Assembly: GCA_023128195.1 (NCBI GenBank)
Contig: JAGMEL010000037.1
Location: 1 to 10,480 of the forward strand
Source: Caldifarciminota bacterium
GTDB taxonomy: Bacteria > Hydrothermota > Tepidihabitantia > SM23-42
Direction: 5' to 3'
DNA: 10,480 bases
Within the stretch, counting starts at the first letter, position 1. Each line of letters starts with the position of its first letter. Below, in pieces: positions 1 through 6,954 of the stretch. The notes under the pieces were generated by a model. That model saw only the letters and a list, made by a program, of their open reading frames with translations. It made no database searches and was not told the DNA's origin. The position numbers were made by a program, and so were the translations under genes.

Positions 1-852
1 GTCATAATTTATCAGGAACCTGATACAATGATTAAAACGGTTCGTGATCTCTTCAACAGTGAAATTCGCAATTTATACATAGATTCTGAATCAGAGTACA
101 GAAAGATACTTAATTATCTCGGTATGGTTTCCCCAAGAATGAGATCACGGGTTAAATTATACAGGGATCCTCAACAAATTTTCAAAAAATTTAATATTGA
201 GGAGCAACTAAAACGTATTCAGGAACGTAAAATTTGGCTGCGCAGTGGCGGTTATATAGTGATTGATCAAACTGAGGCGCTTATTGCTATTGATGTAAAT
301 ACAGGGAAATCATCAAAGGAAAAGCAGGCTGAAAGATTAGCTCTTTTAACAAATCTCGAGGCTTTAAAAGAGATTGCCCGACAATTGAGATTGAGAGATA
401 TCGGAGGGTTAGTAGTTGTTGACTTAATTGATTTAGAAAAGAAAGAAAATATTAATAGGATGCTAAGGGAATTTAAGTCCCTGATTCGGGATGACCGTGC
501 ACGCTATAGAATTGGTGGTGTCAGTGAATTTGGTCTGCTTGAATTTACCCGTGAGCGATCAAGAGCCAGTATTACTCATGTCTTAAGTGAAGCGTGCCCT
601 GTTTGTAAAGGAAAGGGAAGGGTTATCTCACGGCAGAGTACTATGGGGTATATTGAAAGATGGTTTTTGAATAATGGGAAGAGTATTATTGGAAAGATGA
701 TTGAGTTGAGAACATCGCCGAGACTGGCAGATTTTCTCAGTCTACATCATGCGGATACTTTAGCAGTAGTTTCAAAGAAGTATAATCTAATTCTAAGGGT
801 GAAGGGTGATTATGCTATAAATGATGGTGATTTCAAGGTGGTGGTAATATGA
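1..852 (+). CDS. rng: Ribonuclease G/E, 3' part (5' end outside window)
   Basis: Endoribonuclease of the RNase E/G family, which cuts single-stranded AU-rich RNA in rRNA maturation and mRNA decay. The frame is open from base 1, and the residues before the first Met (VIIYQEPDT) already match the family, so the Met at 28 is internal and the gene begins upstream. About 283 residues are visible. The two catalytic-core aspartates are in IAIDVNTGK (codon 292-294) and VVVDLIDL (codon 421-423), corresponding to E. coli RNase E D303 and D346. The Zn-link motif CPVC (Cys codons 595-597 and 604-606) is followed by GKGR. Only about 80 residues follow the Zn-link, as in RNase G, and there is no long scaffold tail as in RNase E. 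The S1 domain would lie outside the window. Transketolase starts 46 nt downstream on the same strand, so co-transcription is likely. Family assignment is firm; the choice of G over E is inferred from the short tail. Confidence 0.93.
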   Translation, partial: VIIYQEPDTMIKTVRDLFNSEIRNLYIDSESEYRKILNYLGMVSPRMRSRVKLYRDPQQIFKKFNIEEQLKRIQERKIWLRSGGYIVIDQTEALIAIDVNTGKSSKEKQAERLALLTNLEALKEIARQLRLRDIGGLVVVDLIDLEKKENINRMLREFKSLIRDDRARYRIGGVSEFGLLEFTRERSRASITHVLSEACPVCKGKGRVISRQSTMGYIERWFLNNGKSIIGKMIELRTSPRLADFLSLHHADTLAVVSKKYNLILRVKGDYAINDGDFKVVVI

Positions 853-860
853 ATAAAGTG

Positions 861-898
861 GGCTTAAAAAGGCTCAAAAGGCTAAAAGAGGGCTAAAG
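861..898 (+). repeat. Imperfect 9-11 bp tandem repeat, GGCTNAAAA type, four copies
   Basis: Four consecutive units begin with GGCT followed by an A-rich stretch: ggcttaaaaa (861-870), ggctcaaaa (871-879), ggctaaaagag (880-890) and ggctaaag (891-898). They fill most of the gap between the RNase G stop and the transketolase ATG. The AGAGG formed at the junction of units three and four (887-891) lies 7 nt before the ATG and is the best Shine-Dalgarno candidate, so the repeat itself seems to supply the ribosome binding site. Confidence 0.7.
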
Positions 899-2806
899 AT
901 GAAGGGATTTAAACAAAAGATTACCAAAGAGAAAATTCAAAATTTAGAAGAAATCGCACGGTTTTGCCGTGGCGATATTATTAAAATGACAACAATGGCT
1001 GGTTCAGGCCATCCAGCTGGTTCGCTGTCTTCAATAGATATTTATTTGACACTATTTACCTTTGCAAACATTACACCGAGTAACATTGATGATCCAGAAA
1101 GGGATAGAATTATAGTAAGCCATGGTCATACTGCCCCAGGGTTATACTCCTGTTTAGCCCGACTTGATTTTTTTGATTTAGAAGAAGTGCTTATTGGTTT
1201 TAGAAATTTTGCCAGCCCATTTGAGGGACATATTGAAAGAAATATTCCTGGGGTTGAATGGACGACAGGCAATTTAGGGCAGGGGCTTTCAGCAGGATGT
1301 GGTTTCGCATTAGCTTCTAAGTTGACTAATTTGAACTACAATACTTTTGTAGTAATGAGCGATGCTGAACAGGCAAAAGGACAGGTTGCTGAAGCAAGAA
1401 GATTTGCGCGGAAATACGGGTTGAATAATCTAACTGTAATTATTGATTATAACCATTTCCAAATATCCGGTCGAACTGAAGATGTAATGCCGGTTAATAT
1501 CACAGAAAATTATCTTGCCGATGGCTGGAAGATTTTAGAAGTTTCCGGTCACAAAATTTATGAATTATACAAGGCGATCAAAGAGGCATTGAGCGATACT
1601 GAAAATCCATATGTAATCATTGCTCAAACAATAATGGGCAATGGCGTATCATTTATGGAGAATAGAGCCGATTATCATGGCAAAGCAACAACCAGGGAAG
1701 AATGTAAAAAGGCCCTCGAAGAGTTAAGGGTTGAGGATGATATTGATGAATTATTAAAAATTAAGAGTACAAAAAAGGTGGCTGTATTTAACCGTAAGCA
1801 AATACCATTACCAACAATAAAAACCGGGAATCCAAAAGTCTATAGTGAAACTGCACATCCTAGGGTTGCTTTTGGAAATGCTCTGGTAGATATTGCTGGT
1901 ATGAATAATAAGAATTCGATGGCAGTATTTGATTGTGATCTTGCCGATTCAACAAACATCAGCAAATTTGCAAAAGTAAACCCAGACAGTTTCTTTGAAG
2001 CCGGGGTGAGCGAACATAATACAGCGACAATTGCTGGAGCACTATCAATAAACGGTATTTTAACAATATGGGCAGACTTTGGCGTTTTCGCAATCGGTGA
2101 GGTATATAATCAATTAAGACTTAATGATATCAATGATACCAATTTAAAAATTATTGCTACACATCTTGGTTATAATGTAGGACCCGATGGCAAGACACAT
2201 CACTGTATTGATTATATTGGATTATTAAAGAATCTTTTCGGTGTAAAATTAATAATTGCAGGCGATCCCAACCAGACTGACCATATCACAAGATATATTT
2301 TCAGTCAACCAGGCAATCATATTATGGGTCTTTCAAGGACGAAATTGCCAATAATTAGAACCGAGGATGGGAAAATATTTTTCAACGAGGATTATAAATT
2401 TACATACGGTAAGGTTGACTTAATCCGGGAAGGTAATGACTGCGCAATATTCACCTTGGGAACAATGCTGACTCAGGCTATATCAGTATGGGATAGATTA
2501 AATGAGTCAGGTATTAGTGCGCGCATCTATAATATTTCGTCTCCCCTTGATATTGATAAAGAAATAATTGCTGATGCAGCAGCAACCAATTTAATTATCA
2601 CTTATGAAGATCATATTGTTACATCAGGGTTAGGCAGTATTATTGCTCAAATAATCGCCGAGAATAATTTAAATACAGATTTTATTAAAATCGGGATCAA
2701 CCAGTTTGGTGGTTCAGATAAACCGGAAGTTCTTTATAAAAAGTATTCACTTGATGCCGATTCACTGGTTGATATAATAAAAAATAAGATAAATAGTAGA
2801 CAGTAG
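899..2806 (+). CDS. tkt: Transketolase, full-length single-chain form
   Basis: Thiamine-diphosphate enzyme that moves two-carbon ketol units between sugar phosphates in the cytosolic pentose phosphate pathway, supplying ribose-5-phosphate and erythrose-4-phosphate. At 635 aa it matches the usual single-chain length and is not a split archaeal-type pair. The N-terminal domain has GSGHPAG (35-41), SHGH (74-77) and GNLGQG (124-129). The ThDP/Mg motif is a diverged SDAEQ (154-158), not GDGE, but it keeps the metal Asp155 and the downstream Asn185 (DYN). The pyrimidine-binding domain has GVSEHN (369-374), whose Glu372 matches the catalytic Glu, then THLG (421-424) and GPDGKTHH (428-435). The C-terminal domain has YEDHIVTSGLG (569-579). 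The ATG follows AGAGG by 7 nt. It probably forms an operon with the RNase G gene upstream. A xylulose-5-phosphate-specific relative cannot be excluded, but transketolase is well supported. Confidence 0.94.
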   Translation: MKGFKQKITKEKIQNLEEIARFCRGDIIKMTTMAGSGHPAGSLSSIDIYLTLFTFANITPSNIDDPERDRIIVSHGHTAPGLYSCLARLDFFDLEEVLIGFRNFASPFEGHIERNIPGVEWTTGNLGQGLSAGCGFALASKLTNLNYNTFVVMSDAEQAKGQVAEARRFARKYGLNNLTVIIDYNHFQISGRTEDVMPVNITENYLADGWKILEVSGHKIYELYKAIKEALSDTENPYVIIAQTIMGNGVSFMENRADYHGKATTREECKKALEELRVEDDIDELLKIKSTKKVAVFNRKQIPLPTIKTGNPKVYSETAHPRVAFGNALVDIAGMNNKNSMAVFDCDLADSTNISKFAKVNPDSFFEAGVSEHNTATIAGALSINGILTIWADFGVFAIGEVYNQLRLNDINDTNLKIIATHLGYNVGPDGKTHHCIDYIGLLKNLFGVKLIIAGDPNQTDHITRYIFSQPGNHIMGLSRTKLPIIRTEDGKIFFNEDYKFTYGKVDLIREGNDCAIFTLGTMLTQAISVWDRLNESGISARIYNISSPLDIDKEIIADAAATNLIITYEDHIVTSGLGSIIAQIIAENNLNTDFIKIGINQFGGSDKPEVLYKKYSLDADSLVDIIKNKINSRQ

Positions 2807-2831
2807 AGATTTCTGAAAAAGCCAGAAATCT
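2807..2831 (+). terminator. Inverted repeat directly after transketolase, weak terminator candidate
   Basis: Perfect 9-bp arms agatttctg (2807-2815) and cagaaatct (2823-2831) enclose a 7-nt loop and start at the first base after the stop codon. Only a short TT follows before GATTAC, so an intrinsic terminator is plausible but weak. It could also be a 3' end stabiliser. The stem is A/T-rich. Confidence 0.4.
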
Positions 2832-2833
2832 TT

Positions 2834-2898
2834 GATTACAGTGATTAAAGTAATAGATATCAGAGATAAAAGTCATGAAATATCACTGTAATCTTTTT
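2834..2898. repeat. Perfect 12-bp inverted repeat with 36-nt spacer, followed by T5
   Basis: Arms gattacagtgat (2834-2845) and atcactgtaatc (2882-2893) are exact reverse complements. The spacer is 36 nt, and TTTTT follows at 2894-2898. A further tttgtaatc lies at 2905-2913, so the same word occurs three times. It could act as a second terminator for the rng-tkt transcript despite the long loop, or be a remnant of a dispersed palindromic element. No protein-coding potential is visible. After it, gagagc (2916-2921) and gctctc (2940-2945) form another short inverted repeat. Confidence 0.5.
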
Positions 2899-2956
2899 CG
2901 CATCTTTGTAATCAGGAGAGCGATGAATACTTTTTCAGAGCTCTCAGTACTATTTC

Positions 2957-2984
2957 TTGACATTTCGTTTTAAATTGCTAAAAT
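2957..2984 (+). promoter_or_regulatory. Sigma-70-type promoter for glutamate dehydrogenase
   Basis: A perfect -35 box TTGACA (2957-2962), a 16-nt spacer and a -10 box TAAAAT (2979-2984, 5 of 6 consensus) are present, with TG at 2976-2977 one base before the -10 (extended -10). Transcription would begin near 2991, giving a 5' leader of roughly 117 nt that contains the 8-bp repeat array. The promoter lies downstream of both inverted repeats that follow transketolase, as expected for an independently transcribed gene. Confidence 0.7.
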
Positions 2985-3035
2985 AACAGGCGGATATGTG
3001 AAAAAACTCCAGCTTGACGGAGCGGCAAATAATTT

Positions 3036-3084
3036 TTAGGCATTTAGGCATTTAGATATTTAGGTAATTTAGGTATTTAGATAT
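3036..3084 (+). repeat. Tandem array of 8-bp units, TTAGGNAT type, six copies
   Basis: Units are TTAGGCAT (3036-3043), TTAGGCAT (3044-3051), TTAGATAT (3052-3059), TTAGGTAAT (3060-3068, one base longer), TTAGGTAT (3069-3076) and TTAGATAT (3077-3084). The array lies in the predicted leader of the glutamate dehydrogenase mRNA and ends 11 nt before the Shine-Dalgarno site. The motif is unrelated to the GGCT repeat before transketolase. Confidence 0.8.
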
Positions 3085-3095
3085 TTGATTTATTC

Positions 3096-3102
3096 GAGGA
3101 GG
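3096..3102 (+). promoter_or_regulatory. Strong Shine-Dalgarno site for glutamate dehydrogenase
   Basis: GAGGAGG at 3096-3102 is nearly full anti-SD complementarity and lies 5 nt before the ATG at 3108. It fixes the start codon. It is the strongest such site in the window, suggesting high expression. Confidence 0.85.
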
Positions 3103-3107
3103 TTTAC

Positions 3108-4394
3108 ATGGCAAAAGAGTCAAAAAAGACAATAAAAAAGCATGCGAGCGTATATGCTAATGTAGTCAGACAATTTAATAAAGCTGCGGATTTTATGAAG
3201 CTCGATCCAGAGATTCGTAAGATCCTTGCAAAGACGACCACGGAGATTATAGTTAACTTTCCTGCAAAAATGGATGATGGCACGATCCAAATGTTTACAG
3301 GCTACCGGGTGCAGCATAACAATGTACTGGGTCCGTACAAAGGTGGGCTCAGATACCATCCAGCAGTTGATATTGATGAGGTGCGGGCACTCGCGACCTG
3401 GATGACATGGAAGTCGGCAATAGTTAATATTCCTTTTGGTGGTGCAAAAGGAGGAATCCAGCTTAATCCATTTAAGTATTCAGACAGTGAATTGCAGCGA
3501 ATAACAAGGCGCTTTACCTTTGCCCTGGGCAGTAATATTGGGCCAGAATATGATATCCCTGCGCCCGACGTTAACACTACCGCTCAGATCATGGCGTGGA
3601 TTTTAGATACTTATTTATCAACCCAACCTCCACAAGAACGGCAGCGTTGTACCCATGTGATTACTGGTAAGCCTATAGAAGCAGGTGGCAGCTTAGGACG
3701 CGATAAGGCAACAGGTCAAGGCGTTGTTTTTACTATTGAGGAGTGGGCAAAGGATAAGGGATTTAGTTTAGATGGTGCAACATACACAGTACAGGGGTAT
3801 GGAAATGTTGGTTCCTGGGCATCTCTTTTGTTAAAACCGCATGGGTCAAAGCTCATCGCGGTTGAAGATGTTACTGGAGCGATTGCTAATGCAAAAGGGA
3901 TTGATCCAGACGACCTTAATGTCTATGTTAAGAAAACCGGCGGGGTTAAGGGGTATGTTAAAGCCAGGCCAATTGGCCACAAAACCCTGTTGAGTACAAA
4001 AGCCGATATTTTTATCCCTGCCGCACTCGAAAATCAGATTACTGCCGAGACTGCGCCTTTATTAAATGTCAAGGTCGTTGCTGAAGGCGCAAATGGTCCA
4101 ACTGACCCGGATGGCGATGAAATTTTGCAAAAGCAAGGGATTGATATAATCCCTGATATTCTATGTAATGCCGGCGGTGTTGTTGTCAGCTATTTTGAGT
4201 GGCTCCAGAACAAACGGAGTGAATTCTGGGATCTTGAGGAAGTAGACAATAAATTACACAAGAAGATCGTTAATGCCTATGAAAGGGTACGTGATACAGT
4301 AAAGGAGTTCAAAACTGACTGGCGCACTGGTGCCTATATTGTTGCTCTGAGACGCCTGGAAACAGTATATAAAGAACGTGGAATCTTTCCGTAA
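3108..4394 (+). CDS. gdhA: Glutamate dehydrogenase (Glu/Leu/Phe/Val dehydrogenase family)
   Basis: Cytosolic enzyme that interconverts glutamate with 2-oxoglutarate and ammonia using NAD(P). At 428 aa it has the length of the hexameric bacterial/archaeal GDH group. Substrate and catalytic residues are K78 (GPYKGG), K102 (TWK), K114 (GGAKGG) and D154 (PAPDVNT). Their spacing matches K89, K113, K125 and D165 of the Clostridium symbiosum enzyme. S361 in NAGGVVVSYFEW fits the glutamate-specific Ser, favouring GDH over leucine or phenylalanine dehydrogenase. The Rossmann motif GYGNVG is at 230-235. The acidic VED (252-254) at the end of the next strand is compatible with NAD(H), but cofactor choice is not settled. 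It has its own promoter and a strong ribosome binding site and ends in tandem TAA codons. The only gene close downstream is the transposase of a mobile element, so it is probably monocistronic. Confidence 0.95.
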   Translation: MAKESKKTIKKHASVYANVVRQFNKAADFMKLDPEIRKILAKTTTEIIVNFPAKMDDGTIQMFTGYRVQHNNVLGPYKGGLRYHPAVDIDEVRALATWMTWKSAIVNIPFGGAKGGIQLNPFKYSDSELQRITRRFTFALGSNIGPEYDIPAPDVNTTAQIMAWILDTYLSTQPPQERQRCTHVITGKPIEAGGSLGRDKATGQGVVFTIEEWAKDKGFSLDGATYTVQGYGNVGSWASLLLKPHGSKLIAVEDVTGAIANAKGIDPDDLNVYVKKTGGVKGYVKARPIGHKTLLSTKADIFIPAALENQITAETAPLLNVKVVAEGANGPTDPDGDEILQKQGIDIIPDILCNAGGVVVSYFEWLQNKRSEFWDLEEVDNKLHKKIVNAYERVRDTVKEFKTDWRTGAYIVALRRLETVYKERGIFP

Positions 4395-4424
4395 TAAGAC
4401 ATGTAGTACAGAATATATTGTAAA

Positions 4425-4452
4425 TGGGGTCAGACCTGGAAACTAGAAACTA
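4425..4452 (+). repeat. Left terminal inverted repeat of the RAYT element
   Basis: It begins tggggtcagacctgg and ends gaaactagaaacta. All 28 bases are the exact reverse complement of 5413-5440; pairing stops at the bases beyond (4424 a against 5441 c, 4453 a against 5412 a). It contains the palindrome GGTCAGACC and a tandem heptamer GAAACTA (4439-4445, 4446-4452). Confidence 0.9.
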
Positions 4453-4453
4453 A

Positions 4454-4481
4454 TTGACAATGTAACAGAAATGGCTATACT
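4454..4481 (+). promoter_or_regulatory. Internal promoter of the transposase gene, likely leaderless
   Basis: Consensus -35 TTGACA (4454-4459), a 16-nt spacer and TATACT (4476-4481, 5 of 6) begin two bases inside the left inverted repeat. The expected transcription start, about 7 nt after the -10, falls on the A of the ATG at 4488. No Shine-Dalgarno sequence precedes that ATG, which fits a leaderless mRNA. Confidence 0.6.
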
Positions 4482-4487
4482 TATTTG

Positions 4488-5435
4488 ATGGCACGACCTT
4501 ACCGACTGCAAGGCGAGAATTGCTTATATCACATCATGAGCCGGGGTGATGATCGTAAGAGGATTTACACAAGGTCAGGCGATTACGGCAAGTTCATGAA
4601 TTATGTAGTAAAGGCCAAAGAGCGGTATCAGTTTTACCTGTATGCGTACTGTTTAATGTCTAATCATTTCCATCTGCTTCTTGAAACAAGGCTACCAAAT
4701 ATATCCAAAATCATGCACTATATTAAGGGATCGTACACCACGTACTACAATATCCGGCATCAACGGTACGGGCACCTGTTTCAGGGGAGATTTAAATCGA
4801 TTGTCGTCGACAAGGACAGTTACTTACTTGAGTTGAGCCGGTACATTCATTTAAACCCTGTACGTGCAGGGATCGTGACGGATCCTCTTGAGTACCCCCG
4901 GTCGAGTTACCGTGGCTATTTGGGAAAAAAGGATACGTATATTGATAGTGACCAGGTGAAGCGTTATATAGGTATGGGTCGTGGTGAGTATCGGCGTTTT
5001 GTACTGGAGGGTATGAGGAAGTTGAAAGATCCATTGGGCAAGGTGTACGCTGGTTTTTTATTAGGGTCTGTGGGATTCATAAAAGATAAATTAAAGGATT
5101 TGGAAGTACAGATCACGAGCGAAGAGGTTGTGAATAAGAAGGCATTGTCCGATGATCGTGAGAAGGCTGGAGAAATAGTCCGAGCCGTCATTGTGTACTA
5201 TGGTACTACGCTGGATGCGCTGTGCAAAAATAAGTCACGTCCCATGAGAGCCAAGCAGATATTGATCTATCTATTGCGGAGTTTTACAGGATTGACCAAT
5301 CAAGAGATAGGTGATATGGTTGATATGCGCTATCCAGCGGTGAGCAAAGCGAGGCTAACGATTGAACGACTAAGGCAAGAAGATAAAAAACTGATGCATA
5401 TAATCACCAAAATAGTTTCTAGTTTCCAGGTCTGA
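4488..5435 (+). CDS. REP-associated tyrosine transposase (Y1/HUH, IS200-like) with DnaA-like C-terminal domain
   Basis: Single-strand DNA transposase/nickase of the RAYT group. The ATG at 4488 gives 315 aa starting MARPYRL, the usual RAYT beginning; a TTG one codon upstream is the only nearby alternative. The HUH metal motif is H60-F-H62 in SNHFHLLLE. The probable nucleophile is Tyr119 in SRYIHLNPVRAG, matching the Y1 position of E. coli TnpA-REP. YHIMSRG (14-20) and GHLFQGRFKS (95-104) are also typical. The C-terminal region (about 224-292, with LTNQEIGDMVDMRYPAVSKA) looks like the DnaA C-terminal helix-turn-helix found in a subset of RAYTs and may bind the element ends. The last residues VSSFQV and the stop codon are encoded inside the right inverted repeat. 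There is no ribosome binding site, but a promoter is placed for a leaderless transcript. The frame is intact with no missing key residue. Confidence 0.92.
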   Translation: MARPYRLQGENCLYHIMSRGDDRKRIYTRSGDYGKFMNYVVKAKERYQFYLYAYCLMSNHFHLLLETRLPNISKIMHYIKGSYTTYYNIRHQRYGHLFQGRFKSIVVDKDSYLLELSRYIHLNPVRAGIVTDPLEYPRSSYRGYLGKKDTYIDSDQVKRYIGMGRGEYRRFVLEGMRKLKDPLGKVYAGFLLGSVGFIKDKLKDLEVQITSEEVVNKKALSDDREKAGEIVRAVIVYYGTTLDALCKNKSRPMRAKQILIYLLRSFTGLTNQEIGDMVDMRYPAVSKARLTIERLRQEDKKLMHIITKIVSSFQV

Positions 5436-5440
5436 CCCCA
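5413..5440 (-). repeat. Right terminal inverted repeat of the RAYT element
   Basis: Exact reverse complement of 4425-4452. It overlaps the 3' end of the transposase gene: codons from GTT at 5415 to the TGA at 5433-5435 lie within it, and only 5 nt of the repeat follow the stop. The small palindrome GGTCTGACC is at 5429-5437. Beyond it, 5441-5505 is a 65-nt convergent gap with no convincing terminator. Confidence 0.9.
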
Positions 5441-5505
5441 CACCACATCCAGTATGATATTTTATACATTTTCCATCAATTATCAAGAAGTGATTATGAG
5501 TATTT

Positions 5506-6945
5506 TTAATCCTCAAATTTTGAGATTTTTGTCATCATTCGGTCGGCTTCAATACGCTCCAGGAGAAGTGGAGGGATTTGGGTTGGGTAGGAGCCGGTAA
5601 AACAGGCGGTGCAGAAACCTTTGGTTCCTGAACCAACTCCTTTTATTAATCCTTTGATGTTTTGATATATGAGGGCATCGGCTTTTATAGACGTTTTAAT
5701 TTCTTCAATTGATTTATCCTGTGCAATGAATTCACCTTTTGTCTGCATGTCAATGCCATAAACACAGGGAAATCTTAAAGGTGGTGAATATGATGCATAA
5801 TATACCTCTTTTGCACCCACGTCTCTGAATAGGGAGATTATTTCCCTTGAGGTGTTTCCACGGACAATTGAATCATCAACAAGTAATACTTTTTTGTTTT
5901 TTATCTCAGATTTTATAGGGTTGAGTTTTAATCTTATTGCTTCAATTCTTTCGGCTTGGGTTGGCATTATAAAGGTTCGGTATATATAGCGATTTTTTAT
6001 TAATCCTTCCCGGTATTTGACATTAATTACTTCGGCAACAGTCTGGGCTGCACCCCTTGCAGTATCCGGGATAGGGATAACCACATCGGGTTTAATTTTC
6101 TGTTTTAGACATTCCTTGCCGAGTTGTTCACCAAGACGGAGTCTTGCCTCATATACACCAATACCATCAATAATAGAATCAGGTCGAGCAAAATACACAT
6201 ATTCAAATATACATGTTGCCTTACTGCCTTTTGCAATCTGTTTTTTATAAAAACTACCCTGGTTATCAACAAACATTGCCTCGCCAGGTTTCACATTGGT
6301 TATGTTCTTATAACCTAAAAGATCGAGGGCAACTGTTTCTGATGCAAAGCAATAACTATTCTTGTTTTTTCCAAAGACCAAGGGCTTTATGCCATTTTTA
6401 TCCCGGAAGGCAAGAAGTCCTTTTTTGGCAATAACGCATACAATAGCAAAACTGCCGATCATTTTCTTATAGATCTTGCTTAATGCTTTAAACAATTTTT
6501 CTGGTTCGAGGTCTTTTAAGTTCATTTTTGTCAATTCGATTGCTAAAAGATTTAAAATAACCTCGGCATCACAATTTGAATTTAAATAGCGAAGTTCATT
6601 TTCAGTCAAGTTTTTCTTCAAATCGAAATAATTAACTAAATTGCCATTATGAGCAAGAGTTATTCCATATGGCGTAGTGATAATAAAGGGCTGGGCATCT
6701 TCAGCACTGCCAGAACCGATTGTGGGATAGCGGACATGACCAATTCCAATATTTCCTTTTAGACGTGCAAGATTCTTTGGATTGAAGACATTTAAAACCA
6801 GGCCATTGCCTTTTTTTAATTGAAACCTTTTATCAAAAGTCACAACCCCTGATGCATCCTGTCCGCGATGTTGAAGAGCAATCAAGGCAGGATAGATTTT
6901 ATCTATAGCCTGTTCTTTGGTGATTACACCGACTATGCCACACAC
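5506..6945 (-). CDS. purF: Amidophosphoribosyltransferase (PurF), [4Fe-4S] type
   Basis: Catalyses the first committed step of purine synthesis, PRPP + glutamine to phosphoribosylamine, in the cytosol. I place the start at GTG 6945, giving 479 aa that begin fMet-Cys-Gly-Ile-Val. Cys2 would become the N-terminal nucleophile of the class II glutaminase after Met removal. The frame stays open to an ATG at 7038, but those 31 extra codons only translate a heptamer repeat (GIWNLVLGIWNL-like) and should not be protein. Glutaminase residues are RGQDASG (27-33), GHVRYPT (69-75), HNGN (99-102) and SNCDAE (123-128). The PRPP loop is VLLVDDSIVRGNTS (353-366). Cys245, Cys394, Cys445 and Cys448 match the cluster ligands of the Bacillus subtilis enzyme, so an oxygen-sensitive Fe-S cluster is likely. 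The nearest ribosome-binding candidate, AGGCGG, is about 12 nt upstream inside a hairpin. The gene is either co-transcribed with the HIT gene or has an unrecognised promoter. Confidence 0.93.
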   Translation of the reverse strand: MCGIVGVITKEQAIDKIYPALIALQHRGQDASGVVTFDKRFQLKKGNGLVLNVFNPKNLARLKGNIGIGHVRYPTIGSGSAEDAQPFIITTPYGITLAHNGNLVNYFDLKKNLTENELRYLNSNCDAEVILNLLAIELTKMNLKDLEPEKLFKALSKIYKKMIGSFAIVCVIAKKGLLAFRDKNGIKPLVFGKNKNSYCFASETVALDLLGYKNITNVKPGEAMFVDNQGSFYKKQIAKGSKATCIFEYVYFARPDSIIDGIGVYEARLRLGEQLGKECLKQKIKPDVVIPIPDTARGAAQTVAEVINVKYREGLIKNRYIYRTFIMPTQAERIEAIRLKLNPIKSEIKNKKVLLVDDSIVRGNTSREIISLFRDVGAKEVYYASYSPPLRFPCVYGIDMQTKGEFIAQDKSIEEIKTSIKADALIYQNIKGLIKGVGSGTKGFCTACFTGSYPTQIPPLLLERIEADRMMTKISKFED

Positions 6946-6954
6946 ATTACTACC

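Larger units (their letters stand above)
4425..5440. mobile_element. IS200-like/REP-associated (RAYT) element bounded by perfect 28-bp inverted repeats
   Basis: A 1016-bp unit holds one Y1/HUH transposase gene and its promoter between perfect inverted repeats at 4425-4452 and 5413-5440. Each end carries the small palindrome GGTC-A/T-GACC (4428-4436, 5429-5437) and two tandem copies of GAAACTA or its complement. I see no target-site duplication (flanks ...ttgtaaa and caccaca...), as expected for single-strand Y1 chemistry. It sits between gdhA and purF in a convergent intergenic gap, where insertion harms no gene. Exact identity of the ends suggests a recent or still functional element. By eye the interior is richer in G+C than its neighbours. 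Confidence 0.8.

Noticed and set aside
3007..3022. Hairpin or riboswitch in the gdhA leader (ctcc...ggag)
   Set aside because: Only a 4-bp stem with an 8-nt loop and no known riboswitch motif.
3120..3577. Minus-strand open frames under gdhA
   Set aside because: They are shadows of a strongly supported gene, with no ribosome site and no recognisable domains.
5441..5505. Bidirectional terminator between the RAYT element and purF
   Set aside because: The best stem (near 5479-5498) has only four contiguous pairs, then a mismatch, with no clear T-run, so I do not call it.
4396..5505. CRISPR or omega-RNA-type guide system linked to the HUH transposase
   Set aside because: No TnpB or IscB gene and no direct repeat array; the element encodes only the Y1 transposase.
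6017..6434. Plus-strand open frames under purF
   Set aside because: They overlap the coding core of purF antisense and overlap one another, and none resembles a known family.
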